From NCBI RefSeq assembly GCF_040412425.1, contig NC_089767.1:40329509-40393508 (forward strand): a DNA stretch of 64,000 bases, written 5' to 3'. The notes beneath the pieces are model-generated. The model did no database searches. It saw only the letters and a program-made list of their open reading frames with translations, and was not told the DNA's origin. Both the position numbers and the translations under genes were made by a program. The stretch is from Macrobrachium rosenbergii. Its lineage: Eukaryota; Arthropoda; Malacostraca; Decapoda; Palaemonidae. Below are positions 55,011-64,000 of the stretch, in pieces; position 1 is the stretch's first letter; the number at the start of each line of letters is the position of its first letter.

Positions 55011-55107
55011 TGTCCTACCTAGATGAGAGTCTAGAAATGTGATGCGGTGGCCCTGTTAAACAACTCTATAATGATCATTCTTATGAATTTTACATTTAGA
55101 ACTACAG

Positions 55108-55110
<3 letters not shown>

Positions 55111-55185
<75 letters not shown>
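55111..55185. repeat. (AG)n microsatellite
   Basis: Pure AG tract. From 55190 to 56130 no gene was recognised. Confidence 0.95.
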
Positions 55186-55187
<2 letters not shown>

Positions 55188-56135
55188 AAAGCAAAATTAT
55201 AACCTACAAAAGGGATGGTTCGCTGCCTGATAAAATGGGGTTGCAACCCTGAAGGATTCGTGCGAAAGGCAAGATGATATTTTTTTTTTTAAGAAATACT
55301 TAAAAGTCTTAACTACAGCTGAGATTCACGCGCCAGTGCGCATGTGCGCGCTCGCACGTAGATCGCATGTGTGTGAAGTATCTGCATGCGTATGGGTTTA
55401 GTAGCTCCATGCGAATATAATGGTGCCCTGTGTGGCAACAGTGCTGTGACGTTTGTAGTTCGTATGTACGTATGTTTACGTACACACATATTTATATATA
55501 TATATATATACACATATATATATTCCTTGCCGTACTTCTTACGCTACCCTTAGGTGTATTTCTTATCAGTTGACACGGGTTCATGCAGTTCGTATTGCCA
55601 TCTTTATATTTTTTGTTTCATGTTTGCATTCTTCAGACTGGCGCTTACTACTTCTTTCTTTTGTTCATTATCAAGTCGGTCCTCGGCAACCTATGTCATC
55701 TACACATTTCATCATAATATACTTCTTTATTCTTATTTGTTATCAAGCTAGATCTAAGTCCCTTAAAACCAGGACTTATAGTAGGATGAAATAATCTGAT
55801 TTAAATTTTGAGTTCCAGTTTTTTTTTGTTTATAAATATGTATGCAGTCTGTTTTGTAATTTCTTATGTTTTAAAGGATATTTCACTAAAGGGAATGGCT
55901 TCAAAGCCAACAAACTTACCAGTTTTATTAGTAATCATTAATGTTATTTTCGCTGTACTGTCGTTTGTTCATATGAAATATATAGTATAGTGTGGCCTTT
56001 ATGATTAAGTTTTCTTTCAAGTTAACGTTTTCGTTTTCTTTGAATGCAAGACTTCTATAGCAGGATACACTAAAGTAAAAATTTGTTCCTCCTACTTTAA
56101 AACATTTATCTAATTTTACTTTTGTATATCATCCT

Positions 56136-56139
<4 letters not shown>

Positions 56140-56207
<68 letters not shown>

Positions 56208-56214
56208 TTTTTTT
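56140..56214. repeat. (AT)n and T tract
   Basis: AT to 56190 then a T run that forms the pyrimidine tract before the lone exon at 56217. Confidence 0.95.
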
Positions 56215-56216
56215 AG

Positions 56217-56383
56217 GTATTATGACGTACATTTATTCTGGATGGCGTTGCCAGATGCACGGTACTTTGCATTCATTCCTAAGAGTACCTGTGAAAGTAT
56301 CACAGTGGCTCCTTATAAGAATCATGAGTTACTGACTCGATGTTTAGAGGATTTCTTGTCTCGAATTCATTTTTGGCAAAATG
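56217..56383 (+). CDS. Isolated exon-like open stretch, unrecognised protein
   Basis: A long T tract ending in ttag and a gtaaag donor bound 167 nt (phase 2 to 1). The product contains YYDVHLFWMALPDARYFAFI and LLTRCLEDFLSRIHFWQN, with the amino-acid balance of a real globular domain and none of the bias of the surrounding repeats. I do not recognise the family, and found no partner exons. It could be an internal exon of a gene, or a fragment of one. Confidence 0.45.
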
Positions 56384-56459
56384 GTAAAGTATATTTATTT
56401 AAAAAAAAAAAAAGATAATTAATGCTGTTCTTCTTTGTGTATAGAGGGCTGAAACAAAC

Positions 56460-56735
56460 TTTTGAAATTTTGACATTTTTCTGTGTGCTGGCCATAGGAA
56501 ATATGATTGAAAAATCTGTTGAAATTTTTCATTTTTCTCTGTGCTGACCATCGGAAATTTGGTCGAAAATTCTGTTGAAATTTTGACATTTTTCTCTGTG
56601 CTGACCATCGGAAATTTGATCGAAAATTCTGTTGAAATTTTGACATTTTTCTGTGTGCTGACCATCGGAAATTTGATTGAAGATTATGTTGAAATTTCTT
56701 CTTGAATATTGTACCTTCTTCTGGTACATTATGGA
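56460..56735. repeat. 57-bp tandem array
   Basis: Five units of GTTGAAATTTTGACATTTTT, CTCTGTGCTGACCATCGGAA, ATTTGATCGAAAATTCT. The unit is a multiple of three, which explains the open minus-strand frames. Confidence 0.92.
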
Positions 56736-56995
56736 AACAGTATAATTTCAACGGAAGTCTTGGGACTTGAGAGTTTTTTGGTGTCTGAATCATGACCAAA
56801 TTTTAAGTTTAAAAATTCTCTGTAGAAACTTTAATCGTTGATTACGTTGTACAATTGTAATTCATTCATCACCTCCTGGTGTATAGTGCGATGGATAATC
56901 AGAGATTACAGTATTTAAATGCATAGTAAAGCGAGGTTTATTTTCCAAGGGCTACATTAGAAAAAGAAGAGTAAAACAGTGCATAAGATTTATGA

Positions 56996-57168
<173 letters not shown>

Positions 57169-57201
57169 AGTTACTGACAGTGCAACAAACACTTAACTTA
57201 C

Positions 57202-57312
57202 TTGCTTCAGTTGCAGATTCTTCCCATAAAGGACTGCCAACCACAGTTCTAAATCCTCTGGGAAATATCTGGCAACCTCATCAAACGAAAAAGCAGATTT
57301 GGTCTTGGCCAT
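57202..57312 (-). CDS. Isolated start-exon-like open stretch, unrecognised protein
   Basis: From ATG 57312, preceded in frame by a TGA, 37 codons ([20 protein letters not shown] then [17 protein letters not shown]) run to a consensus gtaagt donor in phase 0; unspliced it ends three codons later. The composition is protein-like. It sits between the 3' end of the eight-Cys gene and a 167-bp (AT)n tract. Its downstream exon was not found, and no family was recognised. Confidence 0.4.
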
Positions 57313-57349
57313 AGCATGTGTATACCAAAGATTTAGTCAAGCTAAACTT

Positions 57350-57740
57350 AATAATAAGTGTTTCATATTGAAATTATGATTTTTTCATATTGAAATCACA
57401 ATTTTTTCTTATTGAAATCATAATTGTTTCATGTTGAAATTATAATTTTTTTCATATTGAAATCATAATTTGTTCATATTGAAATTATAATTTTTGTCAT
57501 ATTGAAATCATTAATGTTTACATACAGAAATCATAATTTTTTCATATTGCAATCATAATTTTTTCATATCATAATTTTTCAATCATAATTTTTTCATACC
57601 GAAATCATAATTTTTTCATACTGAAATCATATTTTTTCATATTGAAATCATAATTTTTTGCATGTTGAAATCATAATTTTTTCTTAATAAAATCATAATT
57701 TTTCATATCGAAATCATAATTTTTTCATATTGAAACTCGT
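57350..57740. repeat. 21-22-bp AT-rich tandem array
   Basis: About seventeen units of TTTCATATTGAAATCATAAT. It begins about 60 bases past the stop of the eight-Cys gene on the minus strand. Confidence 0.92.
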
Positions 57741-57798
57741 GACCAGTATCCGGAGCATCATTCGGCGTCGTTAAAAAGGGGGAATTTGCTTGGTAGTC

Positions 57799-57819
57799 TC
57801 AAGCGAGGCAAGCAGCGAT
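57799..57819 (-). CDS. Eight-Cys peptide, terminal coding exon
   Basis: Acceptor gtattttcttttccag, phase 0. It encodes IAACLA and stop TGA (57801-57799). The following 3' UTR runs into a 21-22-bp AT-rich array; the first AATAAA on this strand is at 56942-56937, beyond an (AT)n tract, so the polyadenylation site is uncertain. Confidence 0.7.
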   Translation of the reverse strand: MAACLA

Positions 57820-58000
57820 CTGGAAAAGAAAATACAAAAAAAGCTTTAACGTTTAAATAAAAGTCCTTAAAATGGCATTCCAGTTAGGTCTCATTTTGAA
57901 GGTCTAGATAAAATGCAATAAAACTTGTAACTTGAAAGTTTGTGATATATGAATGGAATAATGTTTAAATATGAATTTTCAGTAGGTGTTCGTCTATCAC

Positions 58001-58094
<94 letters not shown>

Positions 58095-59493
58095 ACAAAA
58101 TCCACGAAGGAAAGAGAAACAATGGAATGCTGCGAGGCCTTACGACTGTTAAGTAAAGGACGACAGTCGAAAGGCCTCGCAGCACTCCATTGTTTCTCTT
58201 TCCTTCGTGAATTTTATTTATATATTCATCACGTTCCATATTTTCGTGATTCAGTAATATATATACATTATATATATACATATATACATATATATATTAT
58301 ATATATAAATATATGTATTTGTATATATATTTATATATATATATATTTCTTACTTTACATTACATTACATTACATTACAAAGCTTTTTACTTACATCTTT
58401 ATTGGCGTTGGAGATGCAAGTCTTGAATGCAGCTGAGTCCGCACATCCTGTAGGTGTCAATCATGATTTGTTAACAGTGATTTACATAAGCTCTTTATAT
58501 ATATTATATATTTATATAAAATATCCTAAGGAGGATACATCTTAGTTTAAATTACTTGATTCAACATTACAAATGTTTTTGACTTCCATGATCTTTCTTG
58601 GCGTTGGAGATGAAAAAATCTTGATTTTTCAGATAGTTCTTCCATCCTGGTCGGTGTCAATCATGTTTTGTTAAGGGCCCGATTTCGAATCTCAGCTCTT
58701 TAATCAATCATTAACAATTTATTTCTGGTGATAAAATTAATTTCTCGCTATAATGGGGATACATCAGGATTAGTGAATAGAATTTGATTAAACTTAGCCA
58801 CGTAAATAAGTTTTTCGTGACCTCCAGGTGATCAGTTCTTGGGAGAAATTCGATCAGACAAAAAAAGGGATCTTTCCTTGATAGTGACCCCCAAGGGTTT
58901 TTGGGGGTCGTTATCTAGGAATAATATTTCTTGGGGGTCATTATCTTTATGATATTTACAGTCTTTTATTTGTATTTTTGAGGTAATCCCCAACGGACTT
59001 GTGCTAAACACGCCACAAAGGTGGACCCATACCTGGTTAAAACCCTTGGGGGTCACTGTCTAGGAAAGATCCAAAAAAAAGTTTGTTTCAGCTCAGATAA
59101 TTTCTTCCAAAACTTGTTCATATCGAGGAGGTCGACGATTGAATGTAGCTGCTAATTTTCATAAATTTCTGTTCACCCCTTCCTCGAGATATATTGCTAA
59201 AACCCCTACATGTTCACACTAACAAATAAATGGCAGTTTGGGAGGAGCGTGGTAAATACAACCTCCCGCCCGACTGTGCTGGCAGAGGGAAAAACTGCAG
59301 TTTTATAAAGTTCCTTACCTTTGTTGGTTTGGAAACAGTTTTGGATTGCTTGGCGTGGAGCGCTTCCAGAGGACTTCAGGTTCCTTATGCAAGTTCTGCA
59401 CTTGGTAGGATCTTTTGCTTTTTCACAAGCGCTCACTGCAAGGAAAGGGGAACGAATTGGAAAATGATTGAGGTCTGTAGTCTCAAGACAAAA

Positions 59494-59579
<86 letters not shown>

Positions 59580-59625
59580 GGAAAGGGAACAATTGGAAAA
59601 TGACTGAGGGCCGTAGTCTCAAGAC

Positions 59626-59688
<63 letters not shown>

Positions 59689-59742
59689 GGAAAGGGGAAC
59701 GAATTGGAAAATGACTGAGGGCTGTAGTCTCAAGACAAAAAA

Positions 59743-59831
<89 letters not shown>

Positions 59832-60011
59832 GGAACACACACAAGAACTGATAGTTCAGGGTTTACCTAAACAACCGGATCTCCATCCATCTCCTCTGCC
59901 GAAGTGATTTCCACCACGATGACCAGAGGCTTGGGAAGCCGTGGCTACGATGATGTACATCACTGCCAAAATCAGAAGAGCCCTCATGTTGTGGGTTTTC
60001 GAAAATACCCT
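57799..60011 (-). CDS. Small secreted eight-cysteine peptide, complete coding region (103 aa)
   Basis: Gene-level entry. Coding exons are 59987-59867, 59435-59319, 58447-58395 and 57819-57799, with phases 1, 1, 0, all with good GT-AG sites. The peptide has a signal sequence (MRALLILAVMYIIVATASQA), a Gly/His/Arg-rich start (SGHRGGNHFGRGDGWRSG) and cysteines at 39, 44, 53, 56, 74, 81, 90 and 101, ending IAACLA. The C-x2-C and C-x8-C spacings, the Phe at the sixth of the eight (ADSAAFKT) and the intron between the cysteines before and after NK|G recall the CHH/ITP/MIH neuropeptide superfamily. However, other spacings differ, there are two extra cysteines, and there is no dibasic precursor site. 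A cationic host-defence peptide is an equal alternative. Function is unassigned. A TATA box at 60520-60527 and a noncoding first exon support it as a real gene. Confidence 0.78.
58005..58215. repeat. (AT)n and foldback hairpin, 53-bp arms
   Basis: AT 58005-58090; arms 58097-58149 and 58163-58215 pair at 50 of 53 positions (outer end AAAATCCACGAAGG) with a 13-nt loop. It lies in the last intron of the eight-Cys gene. Confidence 0.92.
58395..58447 (-). CDS. Eight-Cys peptide, exon 3
   Basis: Acceptor gattgacacctacag, donor gtaagt, 53 nt, phase 1 to 0. Joined to exon 2 it encodes GCADSAAFKTCISNANKD with the C-x8-C pair. A decayed duplicate of this exon and its flanks lies about 200 bp upstream in the transcript (58591-58646). 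Confidence 0.8.
58591..58646 (-). pseudogene. Decayed duplicate of eight-Cys peptide exon 3
   Basis: This stretch aligns with exon 3 at 58395-58447 and with its upstream intron (shared ATTGACACC before the acceptor and ISNA.KD coding end). Reading frame is open, but both cysteine codons are changed (TGT to TGG, TGC to TTC) and the donor GTAAGT is CATGGA. It is most simply a tandem exon duplication that has lost function. Confidence 0.65.
58869..59071. mobile_element. Terminal-inverted-repeat element R, short copy
   Basis: Same ends and unique part as 4856-5414 but only one to two internal units, 203 bp in all. It lies in the second intron of the eight-Cys gene. Confidence 0.85.
59319..59435 (-). 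CDS. Eight-Cys peptide, exon 2
   Basis: Acceptor ctttccttgcag, donor gtaagg, 117 nt, phase 1 to 1. It encodes SACEKAKDPTKCRTCIRNLK, then SSGSAPRQAIQNCFQTNK. The intron end, including the acceptor, is repeated twice more upstream in the transcript inside a (CT)n/(AG)n tract (see 59431-59830). Confidence 0.82.
59431..59830 (-). repeat. Triplicated intron end with splice acceptor, in (CT)n
   Basis: Three copies of a block with TTGAGACTACAG, CCAATTCGTTCCCC and CTTTCCTTGCAG (minus strand) alternate with CT/AG tracts. The copy touching 59435 is the working acceptor of eight-Cys exon 2; the other two end at about 59575 and 59684 and run into AGAGAG. Confidence 0.9.
59867..60011 (-). CDS. Eight-Cys peptide, signal-peptide exon
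   Basis: Acceptor ctttccttccag, 24 bases of 5' UTR, ATG at 59987-59985, donor gtaaac in phase 1. It encodes 40 residues: signal peptide with likely cleavage after SQA, then a basic Gly-rich segment and the first cysteine (SGCL). Confidence 0.8.
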
Positions 60012-60340
60012 CTGGAAGGAAAGAGTTTCCAGAATTTATCTCATTTCTCGAAGTAAATTGCTCATTCAGTAAGGTTATTCAGTTACCAAGAGTTTAGAAG
60101 CTCTACATCAGTGGTTCTTAGCCTTTTTCAATGTATGCACCCCTTTGAAATCAGCAGTCAGTTCTCGCACCCCCTGAATTGCTGATATTGGAACTTGGGA
60201 CTCTGATTGGAATTTGGCTAACGGCAGAATGTTCCGAAATGGACACAATTTCAATATGAGGAAAGCTGTTAACCTTGCCACCTTGAGATTCTATCAACTC
60301 GTAAGTGTACCATTACTGAAAACTTGCCTGAAACAAAGTG

Positions 60341-60452
60341 AGAGAAGTGTCTTGAGTAACGCTTCTCGAAAAACTAAAAGAAGTGTCTTGAGTAATGCTT
60401 CTCGAAAAACTAAAAGAAGTGTCTTGAGTAATGCTTCTCGAAAAACTAAACC
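60341..60452. repeat. 36-bp array, three units
   Basis: AGAAGTGTCTTGAGTAACGC then TTCTCGAAAAACTAAA. Each unit has TTCTCGAA, an inverted GAA pair. It lies just past the predicted noncoding exon 1 of the eight-Cys gene. Confidence 0.88.
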
Positions 60453-60458
60453 AAAGAC

Positions 60459-60530
60459 CTGACACTCCAGACGAAGGCACTGTAGAAGTTGAACTGCGAT
60501 GGTGCCGGGACGACGCTCCTTTTTATACCC
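60459..60530 (-). promoter_or_regulatory. TATA promoter and noncoding exon 1 of the eight-Cys peptide gene
   Basis: On the minus strand GGGTATAAAAAGG (TATA at 60527-60520) lies 32 bases before GCAGTTCAAC, giving a likely start at A 60495. A short leader follows to a possible donor (GTGTCAG|gtcttt, exon end 60459). The coding exon 450 bases downstream begins with an acceptor 24 bases before ATG, which agrees with a separate leader exon. The donor is weak and may be elsewhere. Confidence 0.55.
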
Positions 60531-60873
60531 TTTGTGACCCCATTGTCGTTTCCAGAGAGAATTTCAGACAGAAAAAGAATTGAAGATAAAAATGATTTTG
60601 CATCTTATTCAGTGGTCTGTGATGTTGATTTCGTCCATTTATCAAAAACGAAAAAAAAAAATGTTGAGATGGATGAGATTTCGTTGATCGAGAGAATGGT
60701 TATTGTTTGTTGATGCCATTCTACTGACAGAGCGTGGCGGCTGATCGCTTGAAACAGTGCTGAGTGTTCTGTCTTTCTGCGAGCAGATTTTTTTATTTTC
60801 TAGAATAAATGAGAATCTGTATTTTACAATTTCATGATGCTGGCTGACTGGCTTCATTTACTGACTACGTCAC

Positions 60874-61064
<191 letters not shown>

Positions 61065-61513
61065 GTATATTATATAAAACCATGAATATATATTTGTATA
61101 TGTTGTATATGCTGATATGTATTACAACACCGGTCACAGTATTTGCTCATCATTCTTCATCATTTTCAACAGTGAAGGAAACCAGAGAGCTTCGGGTATT
61201 TTATAAAACGTTACTCCGAAGTAACTTGTCTCTTAACAATTTACTTACTCTATTTCAGGTGTTTAACCCAAGTTGATATTTGCCTTCGAATTATAACGTT
61301 CTTTCATCTTTCAAAATTTGATTTTATTCTTATTACCTGTCACTAATGAAGTGTTTCTCTTCCTTTCAGGTATGTATTGTTTCATTTCTCGTTATTCGTA
61401 TCACGTTTGGTAAAGGTAAGAAAGGGTTTTGTTTGTGTAGTTATGTGTGCCAAATCTTACGTCAGTAATTTTGTTGATTTATTGATATAGCCTACTGTTA
61501 TTGTAAACGTGTG

Positions 61514-61516
<3 letters not shown>

Positions 61517-61608
<92 letters not shown>
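61517..61608. repeat. (AT)n microsatellite
   Basis: Pure AT tract; no gene recognised between 61070 and 61510 or 61610 and 61970. Confidence 0.95.
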
Positions 61609-61610
<2 letters not shown>

Positions 61611-61969
61611 GTACATACATACATATATATATAAATGTATATATAATATATTTATATATAAATGTTACATATGTGTGTGTAAATTTATAGCATATATTAA
61701 GATTCTCAAGAAAATGTAGTTGGTGATTTTTAAGGAATACAGGAAAGTATTGTCATCTGAATTATTTTCAAGGGGAAGCTTTTGTTTCTGACTCTTCAAC
61801 CGGCGATAGGACTTTCAAGCAGTACTCGTGAAAATAATCTACAAGTCACTATAGATAATAGCCGCCGGTGCCGGATACACGGGTGTCTGCCACCGGGTAA
61901 AAATCCAGCTTCGAATCGCTGAATAATTTCAAGTTCCTTCCGGTGTGGCTTCGAAGTGAAAACCCGCTT

Positions 61970-62335
61970 TTTAGTGTTCTGCAAAAGAAAACTGCTGAGA
62001 TGGCTTTGTCTGTCCGCCCTCAGATCTTAAAAACTACTGAGGCTAGAGGGCTGCTAATTGGTGCGTTGATCATCCACCCTCCAATCATCAAACATACCAA
62101 ATTGCAGCCCTCTAGCCTCAGTAGCTTGTATTTTATTTAAGGTTAAAGTTAGCCATAATCGTGCGTCTGGCAACGATATAGGACTGGCCACCACTGGACC
62201 GTGATTAAGTTTCATGGGCCGCGATTCAACATAGTATTATACCGAGACCACCAAAAGATAGAGATATTTTAAGTGGCCTTGATTATACGCTGTTCAGAAA
62301 ACTCGATTGCGCAGAAGAAACTAAAGCGCATGTTT
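61970..62335 (+). repeat. Nested-palindrome family P, copy 7
   Basis: From TTTAGTGTTCTGCAAAAGAA to AAGAAACTAAAGCGCATG; the terminal small hairpin is mutated. Confidence 0.88.
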
Positions 62336-62551
62336 TTTTTTATTTCCTTTTCTTGGAATTTTTTTAGATGGTTTTCCAAAGTCCAGAGTCTTTACATTCA
62401 AAAACCCCGTTTTTCAATATTCTCTATTTTGTTCCTCTTTGAAATATACTGTAAATGATTCTTGTCACCTTGAAGTAATCTGCCTCGTGATGCTTGTGAT
62501 TTTGTTCACTTCTTTGATTAACAGAAACCTTATTTGTTTCCAATCCTGAAG

Positions 62552-62838
62552 GGGGCAGGTTAGTGCTTTCAGTGCGGTGCACTGTAGGCATTGCTTAAGG
62601 TTCTTTGCAGCGTCCCTTCGACCCCTAGCTGCAACCCCTTTCATTCATTTTACTGTACCTCCATTCATATTCTCTCTTCCATCTTACTTTCCTCAACCCT
62701 CTCCTGACAGTTGATTCATAGTGAAACTGCTTTGAGGTTTTCCTCCTGTTGCACCTTTCCAACATTTTTACCCTCAATTTCCCTTTCTGCGCTGAATAAC
62801 CTCATAGGTTCCAGCGCTTGGCCTTTACCACAAGTTGT
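62552..62838 (+). repeat. SINE-like family S, copy 11
   Basis: From GGGGGCAGGTTAGTGCTTTC to CCAGCGCTTGGCCTTTACC. Confidence 0.88.
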
Positions 62839-63740
62839 AGTTCCCATTCCATTCTTATATATTTCCAAATATCGCGTGCAAGGGGCACCAGAAGCTTTTA
62901 AGGAAGTTGAAGTATTTGTTATCGGATGATCTAGATGGGTTTCTTTAAAAGCCAGCTGTCATGCTTAGGGAATAATACGCAAACAGAAATGTGCAAAAAT
63001 TTAATCACGAAATAAGAATAAAAATCGTGTGCTTATTGACATGAGACATGAAATTCCGTGCATATTTGATTCTTTTATTATTATTTTTTTATATTAAGCA
63101 ATACTACCAAGTTCTTATTTATTATTTTTAAAAATATTCTTCCTCGTGAAGCGTTATGCAAGTTTCATTTAAAAAATTCATCGTCTTTACATGAAGTCAG
63201 TGAATTAGATCAAACTTCTTTGTTACATGAACAACAATCAGAAGAATAAAGAAACTTCTCAACCTTTTCTCGAGCATTGTAATGAACGTCAAATTGAATG
63301 CCTATTATGTTTACAACTTCTTCACATCCGTTAAAATTCCTCACGTCTGTTAACAATCTCATCCATATTGTAAGGTATTGTATGCACAATGCCGTATGAT
63401 ATTTCTTGTCTTAGGAATCCTGTGATTGTTCCTTGATTCAATCAACTTAGGCGTAATGATTTAACTTCTTAGTTATCTTCATAATCCTCAGTCTGGTTCG
63501 GTTCAGATATGGTTCTTTTTAAACAGCTGACAAGCAGGCCTTCATAATGCACGCGGGGTATCCCTCAATGGTCTGAAATTTACATTGAAAAAATCTTAGT
63601 TCACTCATAAAATAATTCGCCTTGTAATTTGCTAGTTGATTTATGTTTTTATTTATTATTTCATGAATTCATCTTTTTTCTTTTCTTTTGTTATAACTGA
63701 TCTCTTCTTTCTGTATTTCCTATGATCTTCTGTAACTTCT
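62839..63740. other. No gene recognised
   Basis: AT-rich sequence without supported features. Confidence 0.4.
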
Positions 63741-63744
63741 TTCA

Positions 63745-63827
63745 AATGAAGACCATATTCTTTGGAAGCTTTAATTTCAAGACAGTGGCCCCTTTAGGCC
63801 TGTTCCATATGAATAGGGGTTTATCTT

Positions 63828-63885
<58 letters not shown>
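63745..63885 (-). repeat. SINE fragment T (inverted) with (AAT)n
   Basis: GAAGACCATATTCTTTGGAA and CAGTGGCCCCTTTAGGCCTG, then AAT from 63833. Confidence 0.88.
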
Positions 63886-64000
63886 TCTTGGGTCGCCATT
63901 TGATAATTTGGACCGGCAGTTTGGCAAGGAAATGGTTTTTTATTACTGGATTTTGAAAGCCAATATTGGCCGCAAGGATGACCTGTCACTGATACAACCG

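Overview
The window is eukaryotic nuclear DNA. It has spliced genes with GT-AG introns, very long (AT)n, (AG)n and (TTA)n microsatellites, about twenty minisatellites and several dispersed repeat families. The repeat style, the arthropod-like TTAGG-related intronic array and the small secreted cysteine-rich genes suggest a decapod crustacean, possibly a shrimp or prawn. That placement is inference. Nothing here is bacterial.

Region 1-20.3 kb (+ strand) carries eight consecutive exons (6820-20244) of an LDL-receptor-superfamily lipoprotein receptor of LRP or vitellogenin-receptor type. All intron phases agree. The exons encode eight LDLR class A modules and then an EGF-like module that is still open at its last cysteine, so the gene continues 3'. 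No further exon was recognised in the window, and the first exon lies inside the protein, so the gene also starts outside the window. Its introns hold tandem arrays, SINEs and microsatellites.

Region 23.5-26.8 kb (- strand) holds a four-exon gene for a 154-157 aa secreted protein with six cysteines. Region 57.8-60.5 kb (- strand) holds a second, complete gene for a 103 aa secreted peptide with eight cysteines, with a TATA box and a likely 5' noncoding exon. The two genes share orientation, a signal-peptide exon and the intron-phase order 1-1-0, so they may be distant relatives. If the receptor gene resumes beyond 64 kb, both lie inside one of its introns on the opposite strand.

Region 27-56 kb is almost entirely repeats. 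These include an 11-copy SINE-like family, a 7-copy family built of nested palindromes, tRNA-derived SINEs, (TTA)n-linked SINE fragments, long foldback hairpins and minisatellites up to 1.2 kb. Two isolated exon-like open stretches sit at 56.2 kb (+) and 57.2 kb (-); neither protein was recognised. Region 60.5-64 kb is mostly repeats and unassigned sequence.

The recurring theme is that functional or dispersed sequences have seeded tandem arrays. An exon end with its splice donor is amplified about a dozen times (17.7-18.3 kb), an intron end with its splice acceptor is present three times (59.4-59.8 kb), SINEs have grown arrays from head, middle and tail, and a terminal-inverted-repeat element carries about 14 internal units in one copy and about two in another.
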